DNA of 64,000 nt, from positions 3,162,001 to 3,226,000 of the forward strand of contig NZ_JADQDF010000001.1 in NCBI RefSeq assembly GCF_019263585.2, written 5' to 3'. The stretch's first letter is position 1; each line of letters starts with the position of its first letter. A program made the translations under genes and the position numbers. The DNA is from Pseudonocardia oceani (GTDB taxonomy: Bacteria; Actinomycetota; Actinomycetes; Mycobacteriales; Pseudonocardiaceae). Under the pieces are notes generated by a model that searched no databases, was not told the origin of the DNA, and saw nothing but the letters and a program-made list of their open reading frames with translations. This document shows positions 48,908 to 57,070 of this stretch, in pieces.

Positions 48908-49729
48908 TCACCTCCTGCGTGGTCGCTCGGCGGGCGCCCGGGCGAGCACCACGACCCCGGCGACGGCGATGGTCAGCCCGGCGACCAGCACGGGCCACCA
49001 GCCCGGCCGGACGGGGTCGCCGAGCAGCCAGATGCCCACCAGCCCGGGCACGAGGACCTCGGTGACGGTGAGCAGCGCCGTCATCGACGCGACCTGACCG
49101 CGGGAGAGCGCGGACGAGTACCCCAGCAGCCCGACGGCGAAGAAGCCCAGCACGAGGTAGCTGGCTGGCTGCGACAGCAGGCGGGACGGGTCGAGGCCGC
49201 CCTGCACGTGCGCGGCGCGCACGGCCAGCGCCGACCCGCCGAACCCCAGCCCGGCGACGACCGCGAGCGGCCAGGCCCGGCGACCGCGCCGCAGGACGAG
49301 CACGGCGACGCCCAGCAGCAGCACCGACACCAGCAGCACGACGTCGACGACGGGCGAGCGGGTCGGGGGCCGCGTCCGCCCCGCCGACGCCGCGACGAGC
49401 ACCAGCCCGGCGAGGCAGGCGAGGACGGCGAAGCGGTCGACGCGCCGCAGCACCGTGCCGAACATGCGCTGCCCGGCCAGCGCCGTCAGCGCGATCGTGC
49501 CGCCGAGCACCGCCTGCACCGCGAACACCGGCAGGAACCGCAGCGCCACGACGCTGAACAGCCAGGCCAGGCCGTCGCAGCCCAGGCCGGCCAGGTAGCG
49601 CGGCTGCACCGCGATCGGGCGCGACCGGGTGGCCCGCAGCGCGCCGTCGGCCTGCAGCAGCGCGCCGACGCTGTTCAGGAGCATCGCGACGAACGCCGCT
49701 CCCACCCCGATCAGCACGTCGACCAGCAT
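48908..49729 (-). CDS. EamA/DMT-superfamily transporter
   Basis: This 273-residue membrane protein has about nine or ten hydrophobic helices in two halves, as in drug/metabolite transporters. Examples are VLIGVGAAFVAMLLNSVGALL, FAVQAVLGGTIALTALAGQ, YLVLGFFAVGLLGYSSAL and PVLVAGLTIAVAGVVVLA. A basic C-terminal tail (ERPRRR) follows. Start ATG 49729. The substrate is unknown. Its promoter side faces the GNAT gene end. Confidence 0.83.
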   Translation of the reverse strand: MLVDVLIGVGAAFVAMLLNSVGALLQADGALRATRSRPIAVQPRYLAGLGCDGLAWLFSVVALRFLPVFAVQAVLGGTIALTALAGQRMFGTVLRRVDRFAVLACLAGLVLVAASAGRTRPPTRSPVVDVVLLVSVLLLGVAVLVLRRGRRAWPLAVVAGLGFGGSALAVRAAHVQGGLDPSRLLSQPASYLVLGFFAVGLLGYSSALSRGQVASMTALLTVTEVLVPGLVGIWLLGDPVRPGWWPVLVAGLTIAVAGVVVLARAPAERPRRR

Positions 49730-49771
49730 GCCGTGACATGTCGGGCGGTGCGGATCCGCACCGCCGTGGGG

Positions 49772-50224
49772 TCACCCGTCCAGCGCGAGCCGCATCACGG
49801 GCTGGCGTCCGTCGAGCGCGTCGGCCCAGCCCACGGTGACCGCGCCCATCCGCTCGTAGAAGCCGACGGCGTGCGGGTCGGCGCCCCACTCCAGGACGCG
49901 GGCTCCCGTGGCGGCCGCCCGGTCGCGGGCGTGCTCGAACAGCAGGCGCCCGGTGCCGCGGCCGATCTCGGCCGGGTCGACCCAGAGATCGTCGAGGACG
50001 ACGGTGCCGCCGCGGTGCAGCAGCGTGCAGAAGCCGACCGGTGCGCCGTCGCGCTCGGCGACGCGGACGTCGTTGGCGCCGAGGACGTCCTCGGTCAGGG
50101 CCTGGCCGCGGGCGAACCGGACGAGGAACGCCGGGGAGTACCCCCAGTGACCCTTGGACCGGACCGCCAGTGCGGCCAGCAGCGCGGCTTCCCCCGCGCG
50201 CGCCGGCCGCACCGTCGGGGTCAC
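49772..50224 (-). CDS. GNAT-family N-acetyltransferase
   Basis: This 150-residue GNAT-fold protein has the acetyl-CoA pocket motif in LDDLWVDPAEIGRGTGRLLFEHA (pyrophosphate loop) and the C-terminal strand with GADPHAVGFYERMGAVTVG, common in amine acetylases. The start is GTG 50224, four-base overlap with the stop of the small membrane gene upstream. The substrate is not known. Confidence 0.88.
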   Translation of the reverse strand: MTPTVRPARAGEAALLAALAVRSKGHWGYSPAFLVRFARGQALTEDVLGANDVRVAERDGAPVGFCTLLHRGGTVVLDDLWVDPAEIGRGTGRLLFEHARDRAAATGARVLEWGADPHAVGFYERMGAVTVGWADALDGRQPVMRLALDG

Positions 50225-50472
50225 CGCGCGGGCACCTCGAAGAAGCCGCTCATCAGGCCGCCCTGCTCGGGGCCCTCGGTCGCGAACGCCGCGGCGCGCC
50301 GCTCCTGCAGTCGCCGCACCGGCCCCCGCGCCAGCCGCAGCCCCACGAGCACGAGGACCGTGGCCAGCAGCGCGGGCACGCCGACGACCAGCGCCACCCA
50401 GCCGAACACGAGCGCCGCCAGTGCCAGCGCCGCCACCTCCATCGCGACGACCGCCGCGCCCACCCTCACCAC
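50221..50472 (-). CDS. Small two-helix membrane protein
   Basis: This 83-residue protein has two close hydrophobic segments (VGAAVVAMEVAALALAALVFG and ALVVGVPALLATVLVLVG) and a basic, Gln- and Glu-containing tail. GTG 50472 (or 50469) lies six bases after GGAGAG. Its stop overlaps the GNAT start, so the two are co-translated. No family is recognised. Confidence 0.6.
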   Translation of the reverse strand: MVRVGAAVVAMEVAALALAALVFGWVALVVGVPALLATVLVLVGLRLARGPVRRLQERRAAAFATEGPEQGGLMSGFFEVPAR

Positions 50473-50592
50473 AGGAAACTCTCCACCATCTCGTCCTCGG
50501 ACCGGTTCGTGCACGAGTCCGGGACCGGCGCGGGGCTCCCCTCCGCACCGGTCCCGGCTCCACCTCCGCCACGGAGGCGGAGGAGTTCTGGT

Positions 50593-52629
50593 TCAGACCG
50601 TCTGGCCCGTGGTGACCGGGGTGCCGGTCGTGCCCGTCGACGACGGCGGGCTGGCCACTTCGGTCTCGGTGTTCGGCGTCCCGGTGCCGGGGTTCGCCGG
50701 GGGCGTGGTGCCCTGACCCTGGGCCGGGGTCGTCGTGCCGCCCCCGGTGGTCGGGTCGACGGTCGGCTCGACCACGGGCGGCGGCGGGTCCACCACGGGC
50801 GGCGGGTCGACGACGACGGGCGGGGCCGAGGACGCCGGAGGCGTACCGCCGCCGCCGTTCCCTCCGCCGCCGCCGCCGGAGCCCGAGCCGCCACCGGATC
50901 CACCGCCGGACGAGCCGGAGCCCGACCCGCTGCTGGAGCCGTTGCCCGACCCGGCACCGGGCGCGGGCTCGGCCGGCGCCTCCGAGGGCTCGGGGGTGAC
51001 CTCGGGCGTGGGCGAGACCGTGTCGCCGACGGTGCCGACCGAGCTGCCGGACAGCCCGTTCTCCCCGGTCGGCCAGGCCAGCACCGCGATGATGAGCAGC
51101 GCGACCGCCACCAGTCCGCCGACGCCGATCAGCACGCCGATCGGGCGGCGGCGCGGCTCGTCGTCGTAGCGGTCGTCGTAGCGCTCGCCGTCGTCGGGGC
51201 CGTCGTAGCGGACCGGGGGCTCCGCCCGTGGCCGCGGCGGCGGGGGCGGTGCGCCCTGGCCCGACAGCAGCGCCGTGGCCGGCTCGTGCGTCGGTCCGCC
51301 GCGGGGCGGGGTGGAGGGCTGGGCCGCGGCGCCGTGGGGTGCGAACGACTGCGCGGGATAGGACTGGGCGGGGTAGGACTGCGCGGGCGCCGGGGTCTGC
51401 GGCACCCCCAGCGGCGGCGTGCCCCGCGAGGGGCGCGGCGGCTGCGGCGCGGGCGCGGCGACGCGGGACGTGACGGGCTCGGCGGCGGCGCCGGCGACGA
51501 CCGGGATCGACACGCCGGGCCACGACGCCGTGGGCTTGGGCGACACCGACAGCGCGGCGCCCTTCGCGATCGCGTTCTTCGGGTCGGCGTCGACGGCGAC
51601 CGGGCGCCCCAACTGCTCCGACACCAGCTGCGCGACGAGCGGGATCCGCGACGAGCCGCCCACCAGCAGCACGGCGGTGAGCTGGTCGGGGGTGAGCCCG
51701 GCGGAGCCGACGGCCGAGCGCAGCGCGGCGACCGTCTCCTCCACGTAGGGCCGGATCATCGACTCGAACTCGCTGCGGTGCAGTCGCACGGAGCCGCGCG
51801 CCGCGGGCAGCAGGACCGGGATGGAGACCTCGGTGTCGCTGCTCAGCGCCTCCTTGGCCTCGGTGCAGTCGCGGCGCACGCGCGCCACGGCCGACAGCGT
51901 GGCGGGGTCGGCGGGGTCGAGGGAGGAGAAGACCTCGGGCAGCGCGTCGCGGATGTGCTCGAAGACGGCCTCGTCGAAGTCGATGCCGCCGACGCGGTCG
52001 AGGCCCTCGGGGCGCCCGAGCAGGCCGAACCCGGCCGTGCCGGCGCCCGCGCGGGCCGGGTCGGCCTTGCGGACGACGGCGGCGTCGAACGTGCCGCCGC
52101 CCAGGTCGTACACGGCGACGGTGGAGCCCGGCTCGATGCGCTCGGCCGCGGCGTAGTGCAGCGCGGCGGCCTGCGGCTCGGCGAGGAACGTGACGGAGAC
52201 GCCCTGCGCGGCGAGCGCGCCGGCGAGGAGATCGCGCTTGTGCGGGCCCCACGACGCGGGGTGCGTGACGGCGATCCGGCTGGCGGGACCGCCCTCGCGC
52301 TCGGCCACGCGGTCGACGACCCAGCGCACCAGGCGCGCCGAGAGCTCCTCGGGGGCGAAGGCGCGGCCGGCGACGACGATCGGGGTGTCGTCGCCGATCC
52401 GGCGCTTGAACTCGCGGACGACGCGGTCGGGATCGGTGAGGGCGCGGCGCTCGGCGGCGTCGCCGACGACCACCGAGCCGTCGGGGGCGAGGAACAGCAC
52501 CGACGGCACGGTCGCGCCGCGCGTCCCGAGCGTGACGACCTCGGGCTCGACCCAGCGCCGGTCGTCGGACCGGCACACCGCTGCGGACGTGTACGTCGTC
52601 CCCAGGTCGATCCCCAGCTGGTATCCCAT
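50593..52629 (-). CDS. Membrane-anchored Hsp70-like ATPase with long external tail
   Basis: This 678-residue protein has an N-terminal Hsp70-type ATPase (residues 1-390; [30 protein letters not shown] and LLVGGSSRIPLVAQLV). No substrate-binding beta-sandwich or lid follows. Instead there is a Pro- and Tyr-rich linker (with tandem SYPAQSYPAQSF), one membrane helix near 480-500 (PIGVLIGVGGLVAVALLIIAVLAW), and about 175 residues of Gly-, Ser-, Thr- and Pro-rich outside tail. Similar actinobacterial proteins resemble a DnaK-like sensor rather than a chaperone. It starts at ATG 52629 and is divergent from iniB. Its role in the envelope response is inferred. Confidence 0.85.
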   Translation of the reverse strand: MGYQLGIDLGTTYTSAAVCRSDDRRWVEPEVVTLGTRGATVPSVLFLAPDGSVVVGDAAERRALTDPDRVVREFKRRIGDDTPIVVAGRAFAPEELSARLVRWVVDRVAEREGGPASRIAVTHPASWGPHKRDLLAGALAAQGVSVTFLAEPQAAALHYAAAERIEPGSTVAVYDLGGGTFDAAVVRKADPARAGAGTAGFGLLGRPEGLDRVGGIDFDEAVFEHIRDALPEVFSSLDPADPATLSAVARVRRDCTEAKEALSSDTEVSIPVLLPAARGSVRLHRSEFESMIRPYVEETVAALRSAVGSAGLTPDQLTAVLLVGGSSRIPLVAQLVSEQLGRPVAVDADPKNAIAKGAALSVSPKPTASWPGVSIPVVAGAAAEPVTSRVAAPAPQPPRPSRGTPPLGVPQTPAPAQSYPAQSYPAQSFAPHGAAAQPSTPPRGGPTHEPATALLSGQGAPPPPPRPRAEPPVRYDGPDDGERYDDRYDDEPRRRPIGVLIGVGGLVAVALLIIAVLAWPTGENGLSGSSVGTVGDTVSPTPEVTPEPSEAPAEPAPGAGSGNGSSSGSGSGSSGGGSGGGSGSGGGGGGNGGGGTPPASSAPPVVVDPPPVVDPPPPVVEPTVDPTTGGGTTTPAQGQGTTPPANPGTGTPNTETEVASPPSSTGTTGTPVTTGQTV

Positions 52630-52745
52630 GGTCGTCCCCTCGTGCCCCCGATGGCGCGCCCTACTCCTCGCCATCGGAGGAACACGCCCAGTTGTTAGCC
52701 CCCAGTGTCGACCACGACCCGATCGGGGAGTGCATCCCCCAATCC

Positions 52746-52766
52746 CCTAACGCCCCCCCAACGCCG
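52746..52766 (+). repeat. Upstream copy of CCTAACG-N7-AACGCCG repeat
   Basis: CCTAACG, seven C bases, then AACGCCG. A second copy at 52829-52850 has an eight-base spacer. The two lie 83 bases apart in the region between the Hsp70-like gene and iniB. Confidence 0.55.
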
Positions 52767-52828
52767 TTCCCCGGGCGTGACCAGCCGGGAACTGTGGGTG
52801 ATCCCCGATGGCCCGGAGCCCGCGGACT

Positions 52829-52850
52829 CCTAACGTTCTCCTCAACGCCG
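52829..52850 (+). repeat. Downstream copy of CCTAACG-N8-AACGCCG repeat
   Basis: CCTAACG, eight bases, AACGCCG, 57 bases before the iniB start. The shared halves with the copy at 52746 suggest a binding site for a regulator, possibly the IniR-like protein encoded at 57071. Confidence 0.55.
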
Positions 52851-52906
52851 GGTCATCCGGTGACGCGATACCCACCCAGAACGCCTCCCCACACCCTGGA
52901 GTCATC

Positions 52907-53683
52907 ATGAGCACCAGCCTCAGCGCCACCATCATGGAGTTCCTGAACAACATCTTCGGTGACCCGGAGGAGCGCGCCGAGTACCTCGCCGACCCGTCGG
53001 GCTACCTGACCGACCACGGCCTGGGCGACCTCTCCTGCGCCGACTTCGACGACGCCATCGTGGCCTTCGTCGAGAACAACGGCCGCGACGACGTCAACCT
53101 GGGCGGCACCTTCACCAACACGGTCCCCCACGACGGTGAGAGCGACCACGAGGCCATCGCCCGCCACCTCACCGAGATCGTGCACAACTACGGCGACACC
53201 TACGTCACCAACGAGGACAACGACGTCTACAACGACCAGTCCTTCAACGGCACGGTCATCGCCGACGGCGACGTCACCTTCGACAACGACATCGTCTCCG
53301 CCTCCGGCGACGGCGCGGTGGCGGCCGGCGACGACATCGAGGACAGCAACATCGTCACCGGTGACGACAACGTGATCGGCAACGGCAACCAGGTCGGCGA
53401 CGGCGCGTTCGGCGAGGGCTCGATCCAGGGCGGCGTGACCGTCGACGACGGCGGCGCCTTCGGCAACAACGGCAGCAGCGCCTCGGGCTCGCAGGACGAC
53501 AACTCCACGAGCAACGACAACGACCAGGACAACGACACCACGGTCACCACCACCACCGAGATCGACACCGACATCGACACCGACATCGACAACTCGGTGA
53601 ACGACTCGGGCAACACCGACAACTCGGTGGAGGACTCGGGCAACCTCGACGTCAACGTCGAGGACAACGAGATCGAGCTCTGA
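52907..53683 (+). CDS. iniB: IniB-like acidic repetitive protein
   Basis: This 258-residue protein has the IniB N-terminal helical domain (residues 1-60: TIMEFLNNIFGDPEERAEYL and ADPSGYLTDHGLGDLSCADFDDAI). A long acidic Asn-, Asp-, Thr- and Ser-rich region follows, with short repeats (for example NSVNDSGNTDNSVEDSGN). The repeating pattern suggests a beta-helix or disordered stalk. M. tuberculosis IniB is Gly- and Ala-rich instead, so this one differs in its tail. ATG 52907 follows a GGAG. iniA and iniC lie downstream after a strong hairpin. Confidence 0.85.
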   Translation: MSTSLSATIMEFLNNIFGDPEERAEYLADPSGYLTDHGLGDLSCADFDDAIVAFVENNGRDDVNLGGTFTNTVPHDGESDHEAIARHLTEIVHNYGDTYVTNEDNDVYNDQSFNGTVIADGDVTFDNDIVSASGDGAVAAGDDIEDSNIVTGDDNVIGNGNQVGDGAFGEGSIQGGVTVDDGGAFGNNGSSASGSQDDNSTSNDNDQDNDTTVTTTTEIDTDIDTDIDNSVNDSGNTDNSVEDSGNLDVNVEDNEIEL

Positions 53684-53702
53684 TCCACCCCTGCACGACA
53701 CG

Positions 53703-53746
53703 GAGCCGGCTCCACCCCCGGGGATACCCGGGAGTGGAGCCGGCTT
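53703..53746 (+). terminator. Strong hairpin between iniB and iniA
   Basis: AGCCGGCTCCAC at 53704-53715 pairs with GTGGAGCCGGCT at 53734-53745. A further inner stem of six pairs (CCCGGG/CCCGGG) lies beyond one mismatch, with a four-base loop. It lies 20 bases after the iniB stop and 40 before iniA. It can act as a partial terminator or an RNA stabiliser that lowers iniA relative to iniB. Confidence 0.8.
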
Positions 53747-53786
53747 CGCCGTATGGTGGCCCCGTTGCCAGGGGAGGGATGCGTCG

Positions 53787-55592
53787 GTGGCGGTACCTGC
53801 TGCGATGGAGCTCGTCGATCTCGCGGTGCGGGCGTCCACGGCGTACGACCGTCCCGACCTGACGGGCCGGCTGGAGCACACGCGCCGGCGCCTGGAGGAC
53901 CCGAACGTCCGGGTGCTCGTCGTCGGGGAGTTCAAGCAGGGCAAGAGCCAGCTGGTCAACGCTCTGATCAACGCGCCCGTCTGCCCCGTCGACGACGACC
54001 TCGCCACCGCGGTGCCCACGGCCGTCCTCTACGCCGAGAAGCCGTCGGTCACCCTCGTCTGGGACGGCGAGCAGCGCCGCCGCAGCGACGTGCCGGTCGC
54101 GAAGCTCGCCGACTACGTCTCCGAGGCGGGCAACCCCGGCAACCGCCAGGGCCTCGCGCGCGCCGAGGTCGGGCTGCCGCGCAACCTCCTCAAGGACGGG
54201 CTCGTCCTCGTCGACACCCCCGGGGTCGGTGGCCTCGGCTCGGCGCACGGCGCGGCCACGATGGCGACGCTGCCCACGGCCGACGCCGTCCTGCTCGTCT
54301 CCGACGCCTCGCAGGAGTACACCGCGCCGGAGCTGGAGTTCCTGGCCACGGCGATGCGCCTGTGCCCCAACGTCGCCGGTGTGATCACCAAGACCGACCT
54401 CTACCCGCAGTGGCGACGCATCACCGACCTCGACCGCGGCCACCTCGCAGGCGCCGGGATCACCGCCGAGCTGTTCCCCGTGTCGTCGGTGCTGCGCCTG
54501 GAGGCGGTGCGCAGCGAGGACGCCGAGCTCAACGAGGAGTCCGGGTTCGCCGCGCTGGTCACCTACCTGCGCAAGGAGGTGCTGGCCCGCACCGACGACC
54601 TCGACCGCCGCTCCACCAGCCAGGACGTGCTCGCCGTGGCCGACCAGCTGGCCGCGAGCATGCGCGCCGAGCTCGCCGCCCAGCGCGACCCGCAGCGGGC
54701 CGGGGCGCTGGTGTCCGAGCTGGAGATCGCGCGCGGGCGCGCCATGGCGCTCAAGGACCGGTCGGCCCGCTGGCAGCACACGCTCAACGACGGCGTGCAG
54801 GACCTCGCCGCCGACATCGAGCACGACCTGCGTGACCGCCTGCGCGCCATCGGCCGCGAGGCCGACAGCCTGCTCGACGCCGCCGACCCCGCCGACATCT
54901 GGGACCAGTTCGGCCAGTGGCTGGAGGGCCAGGTCGCCACGGCGACGTCGGCCAACTTCGTCTGGGCCGGGCAGCGCGCGGAGTGGCTCGCGGGCCAGGT
55001 CGCCGAGCACTTCGCGGCCGAGGGCGACTCCGTGCTCCCCGCGCTGCACACCGGCCGCGGCGAGATGGGCGGGCAGGTGCAGCGCCTCGAGCGCCCCGAG
55101 CAGGAGCGCATCGGCCTCGGCCAGAAGCTCTACATCGGCGCGCGCGGCGGCTACGGCGGCATGCTGATGATCGGCCTGGCCACCACGCTGGCGGGGTTCG
55201 CGATGCTCAACCCGCTCTCGATCGGCGCCGGGCTGCTGTTCGGGGCCAAGACCGTCCGCGAGGAGCAGGCCCGCCAGCTCGCCCGCCGCACCTCCGAGGC
55301 GAAGGCCGCCGTGCGCAAGCACCTCGACGAGGTGACGTTCCAGGTCGGCAAGGACTCCCGCGACATGCTCCGCCAGGTCCAGCGCCAGCTGCGTGACCAC
55401 TTCACCTCGCTGGCGGAGGAGCTGCAGACCTCCGTCGACAGCTCGGTGAAGGCGGCGCAGAAGGCCGTCAGCGGCGACGAGAACGTCCGCCAGGCGCGCA
55501 TCCGCGACCTGGAGGCCGAGCTCGCCCGGATCGCCAAGCTGGAGGACAAGGCGCGCGCGCTGGTCCCCGGGGCCCGCAAGGTGCTGGTGTGA
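53787..55592 (+). CDS. iniA: IniA, dynamin-like GTPase
   Basis: This 601-residue bacterial dynamin-like protein has G1 in GEFKQGKSQLVNAL near residue 50, G3 in LVDTPGVGGLG, and G4 in TKTDL. A helical bundle follows, with a hydrophobic paddle-like segment (GGYGGMLMIGLATTLAGFAML) and a coiled C-terminus ending LARIAKLEDKARALVPG. M. tuberculosis IniA mediates membrane fission and is induced by cell-wall drugs. GTG 53787 is the chosen start. It overlaps iniC by four bases. Confidence 0.93.
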   Translation: MAVPAAMELVDLAVRASTAYDRPDLTGRLEHTRRRLEDPNVRVLVVGEFKQGKSQLVNALINAPVCPVDDDLATAVPTAVLYAEKPSVTLVWDGEQRRRSDVPVAKLADYVSEAGNPGNRQGLARAEVGLPRNLLKDGLVLVDTPGVGGLGSAHGAATMATLPTADAVLLVSDASQEYTAPELEFLATAMRLCPNVAGVITKTDLYPQWRRITDLDRGHLAGAGITAELFPVSSVLRLEAVRSEDAELNEESGFAALVTYLRKEVLARTDDLDRRSTSQDVLAVADQLAASMRAELAAQRDPQRAGALVSELEIARGRAMALKDRSARWQHTLNDGVQDLAADIEHDLRDRLRAIGREADSLLDAADPADIWDQFGQWLEGQVATATSANFVWAGQRAEWLAGQVAEHFAAEGDSVLPALHTGRGEMGGQVQRLERPEQERIGLGQKLYIGARGGYGGMLMIGLATTLAGFAMLNPLSIGAGLLFGAKTVREEQARQLARRTSEAKAAVRKHLDEVTFQVGKDSRDMLRQVQRQLRDHFTSLAEELQTSVDSSVKAAQKAVSGDENVRQARIRDLEAELARIAKLEDKARALVPGARKVLV

Positions 55593-57055
55593 CCCCGCTC
55601 GGGGTGGCCGTGCGCGGGGTGCTGCGCGACGGCGTCGAGGCCTACCGCGACAGCCCGCAGGCCACGGCGTGGCTGCGCCAGCACCTGGCCCGCTTCGAGG
55701 AGCCGCTGCGGGTGGCGATCGCCGGGAAGGTCAAGGCCGGCAAGTCGACGTTGCTCAACGCGCTGGTCGGCGAGGAGATCGCGCCCACCGACGCGGGGGA
55801 GTGCACGCGCGTCGTCACCTGGTACCAGGACGGGCCCAGCCCCAAGGTCCTCATGATCCCGCGCGAGGGCCGGCCCCGGCCGCTGACGGTGGCCCGCCGC
55901 GACGGCGCGCTGACGATCGACCTCGGCGGCACGCCGGCCGAGCGCGTCGACCGGCTGGTCGTCGACTGGCCCTCGCAGAGCCTGCGCACCACCTCGCTGA
56001 TCGACACCCCGGGCATCGCGTCGATGTCGGCCGACACCTCGGCCCGCGCCGGGGCGTTCCTGGTGCCCGAGGACGCGCCGGCACCGGCCGACGCCGTCCT
56101 CTACCTGATGCGCCACCTGCACGTCTCCGACGTCCGGTTCCTGGAGTCCTTCCACGACCAGGGCGTCGCGAAGGCGGCCCCGGTCAACACGGTGGCGATC
56201 CTCTCGCGGGCCGACGAGATCGGCGTCGGGCGCCTCGACGCGATGGCCTCGGCCCGCCAGATCGCCGGCCGTTACCGCCGCGACGACAAGCTGCGTTCGC
56301 TGTGCCAGACCGTCGTCGCCGTCGCCGGGCTGCTCGCGCAGAGCGGGCGCACGATGCGCCAGGCCGAGTTCACCGCGCTCGCGACGCTGGCCAAGGCGGA
56401 GGCGTCGGACACCGAGCCGCTGCTGCTCTCGGCCGACCGGTTCGTCCGGGCGTCGGAGACGGCCCCGCTCGACCCCGAGACCCGGGCCGCTCTGCTCGAC
56501 CGCTTCGGCCTGTTCGGCGTCCGCCTGGGCATCACGCTGATCCGCCGCGGCACCGACGACCCGGGCGCGCTGTCGGCCGAGCTCGTCAAGCGCAGCGGGC
56601 TCGACGAGCTGCGCACCGTGCTGACGACGCAGTTCACCGAGCGCCGCGACCTGCTCAAGTCCCGCTCCGCGCTGCTGGCCCTGGAGCTGGTGCTGGCGCG
56701 CGAGCCGATCCCCGCCTCGGTGCCGCTGGCGCGCGAGGTCGAGCGGATCACCGCGGGCGCGCACGAGTTCACCGAGCTGCGCCTGCTCACCGCGCTGCGC
56801 ACGCGGGTCGTGACGCTGCCCAAGGACGTCCGGGTCGAGGCCGAGCGCCTGCTCGGCGGCGACGGCGGCACCGCTTCCGCCCGGCTCGGGCTCGAGCCGT
56901 CGGCCGACCCGGCGCAGCTGCGCGAGGCCGCCCTCGCCGCGCTGGGCGGCTGGCAGCGCCGGGCCGAGAGCCCGCTGTCGGACCGCTCCCAGGTCGGTAC
57001 GGCCCGCACGCTGGTGCGCACGTGCGAGGGCCTGCTGGCGTCGCTGCCGCGCTGA
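55589..57055 (+). CDS. iniC: IniC, dynamin-like GTPase
   Basis: This 488-residue partner of IniA has G1 in GKVKAGKSTLLNALVGEE near residue 46 and G3 in LIDTPGIASM. G4-like residues lie in AILSRADEIG (Arg-Ala-Asp in place of the usual NKxD). Mostly helical sequence follows. The GTG at 55589 overlaps the iniA stop by four bases, so both GTPases are made together and could work as a hetero-assembly at the membrane. It converges with the IniR-like regulator gene, 15 bases away. Confidence 0.92.
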   Translation: MTPLGVAVRGVLRDGVEAYRDSPQATAWLRQHLARFEEPLRVAIAGKVKAGKSTLLNALVGEEIAPTDAGECTRVVTWYQDGPSPKVLMIPREGRPRPLTVARRDGALTIDLGGTPAERVDRLVVDWPSQSLRTTSLIDTPGIASMSADTSARAGAFLVPEDAPAPADAVLYLMRHLHVSDVRFLESFHDQGVAKAAPVNTVAILSRADEIGVGRLDAMASARQIAGRYRRDDKLRSLCQTVVAVAGLLAQSGRTMRQAEFTALATLAKAEASDTEPLLLSADRFVRASETAPLDPETRAALLDRFGLFGVRLGITLIRRGTDDPGALSAELVKRSGLDELRTVLTTQFTERRDLLKSRSALLALELVLAREPIPASVPLAREVERITAGAHEFTELRLLTALRTRVVTLPKDVRVEAERLLGGDGGTASARLGLEPSADPAQLREAALAALGGWQRRAESPLSDRSQVGTARTLVRTCEGLLASLPR

Positions 57056-57070
57056 TCCCGGCCGTGCCCG

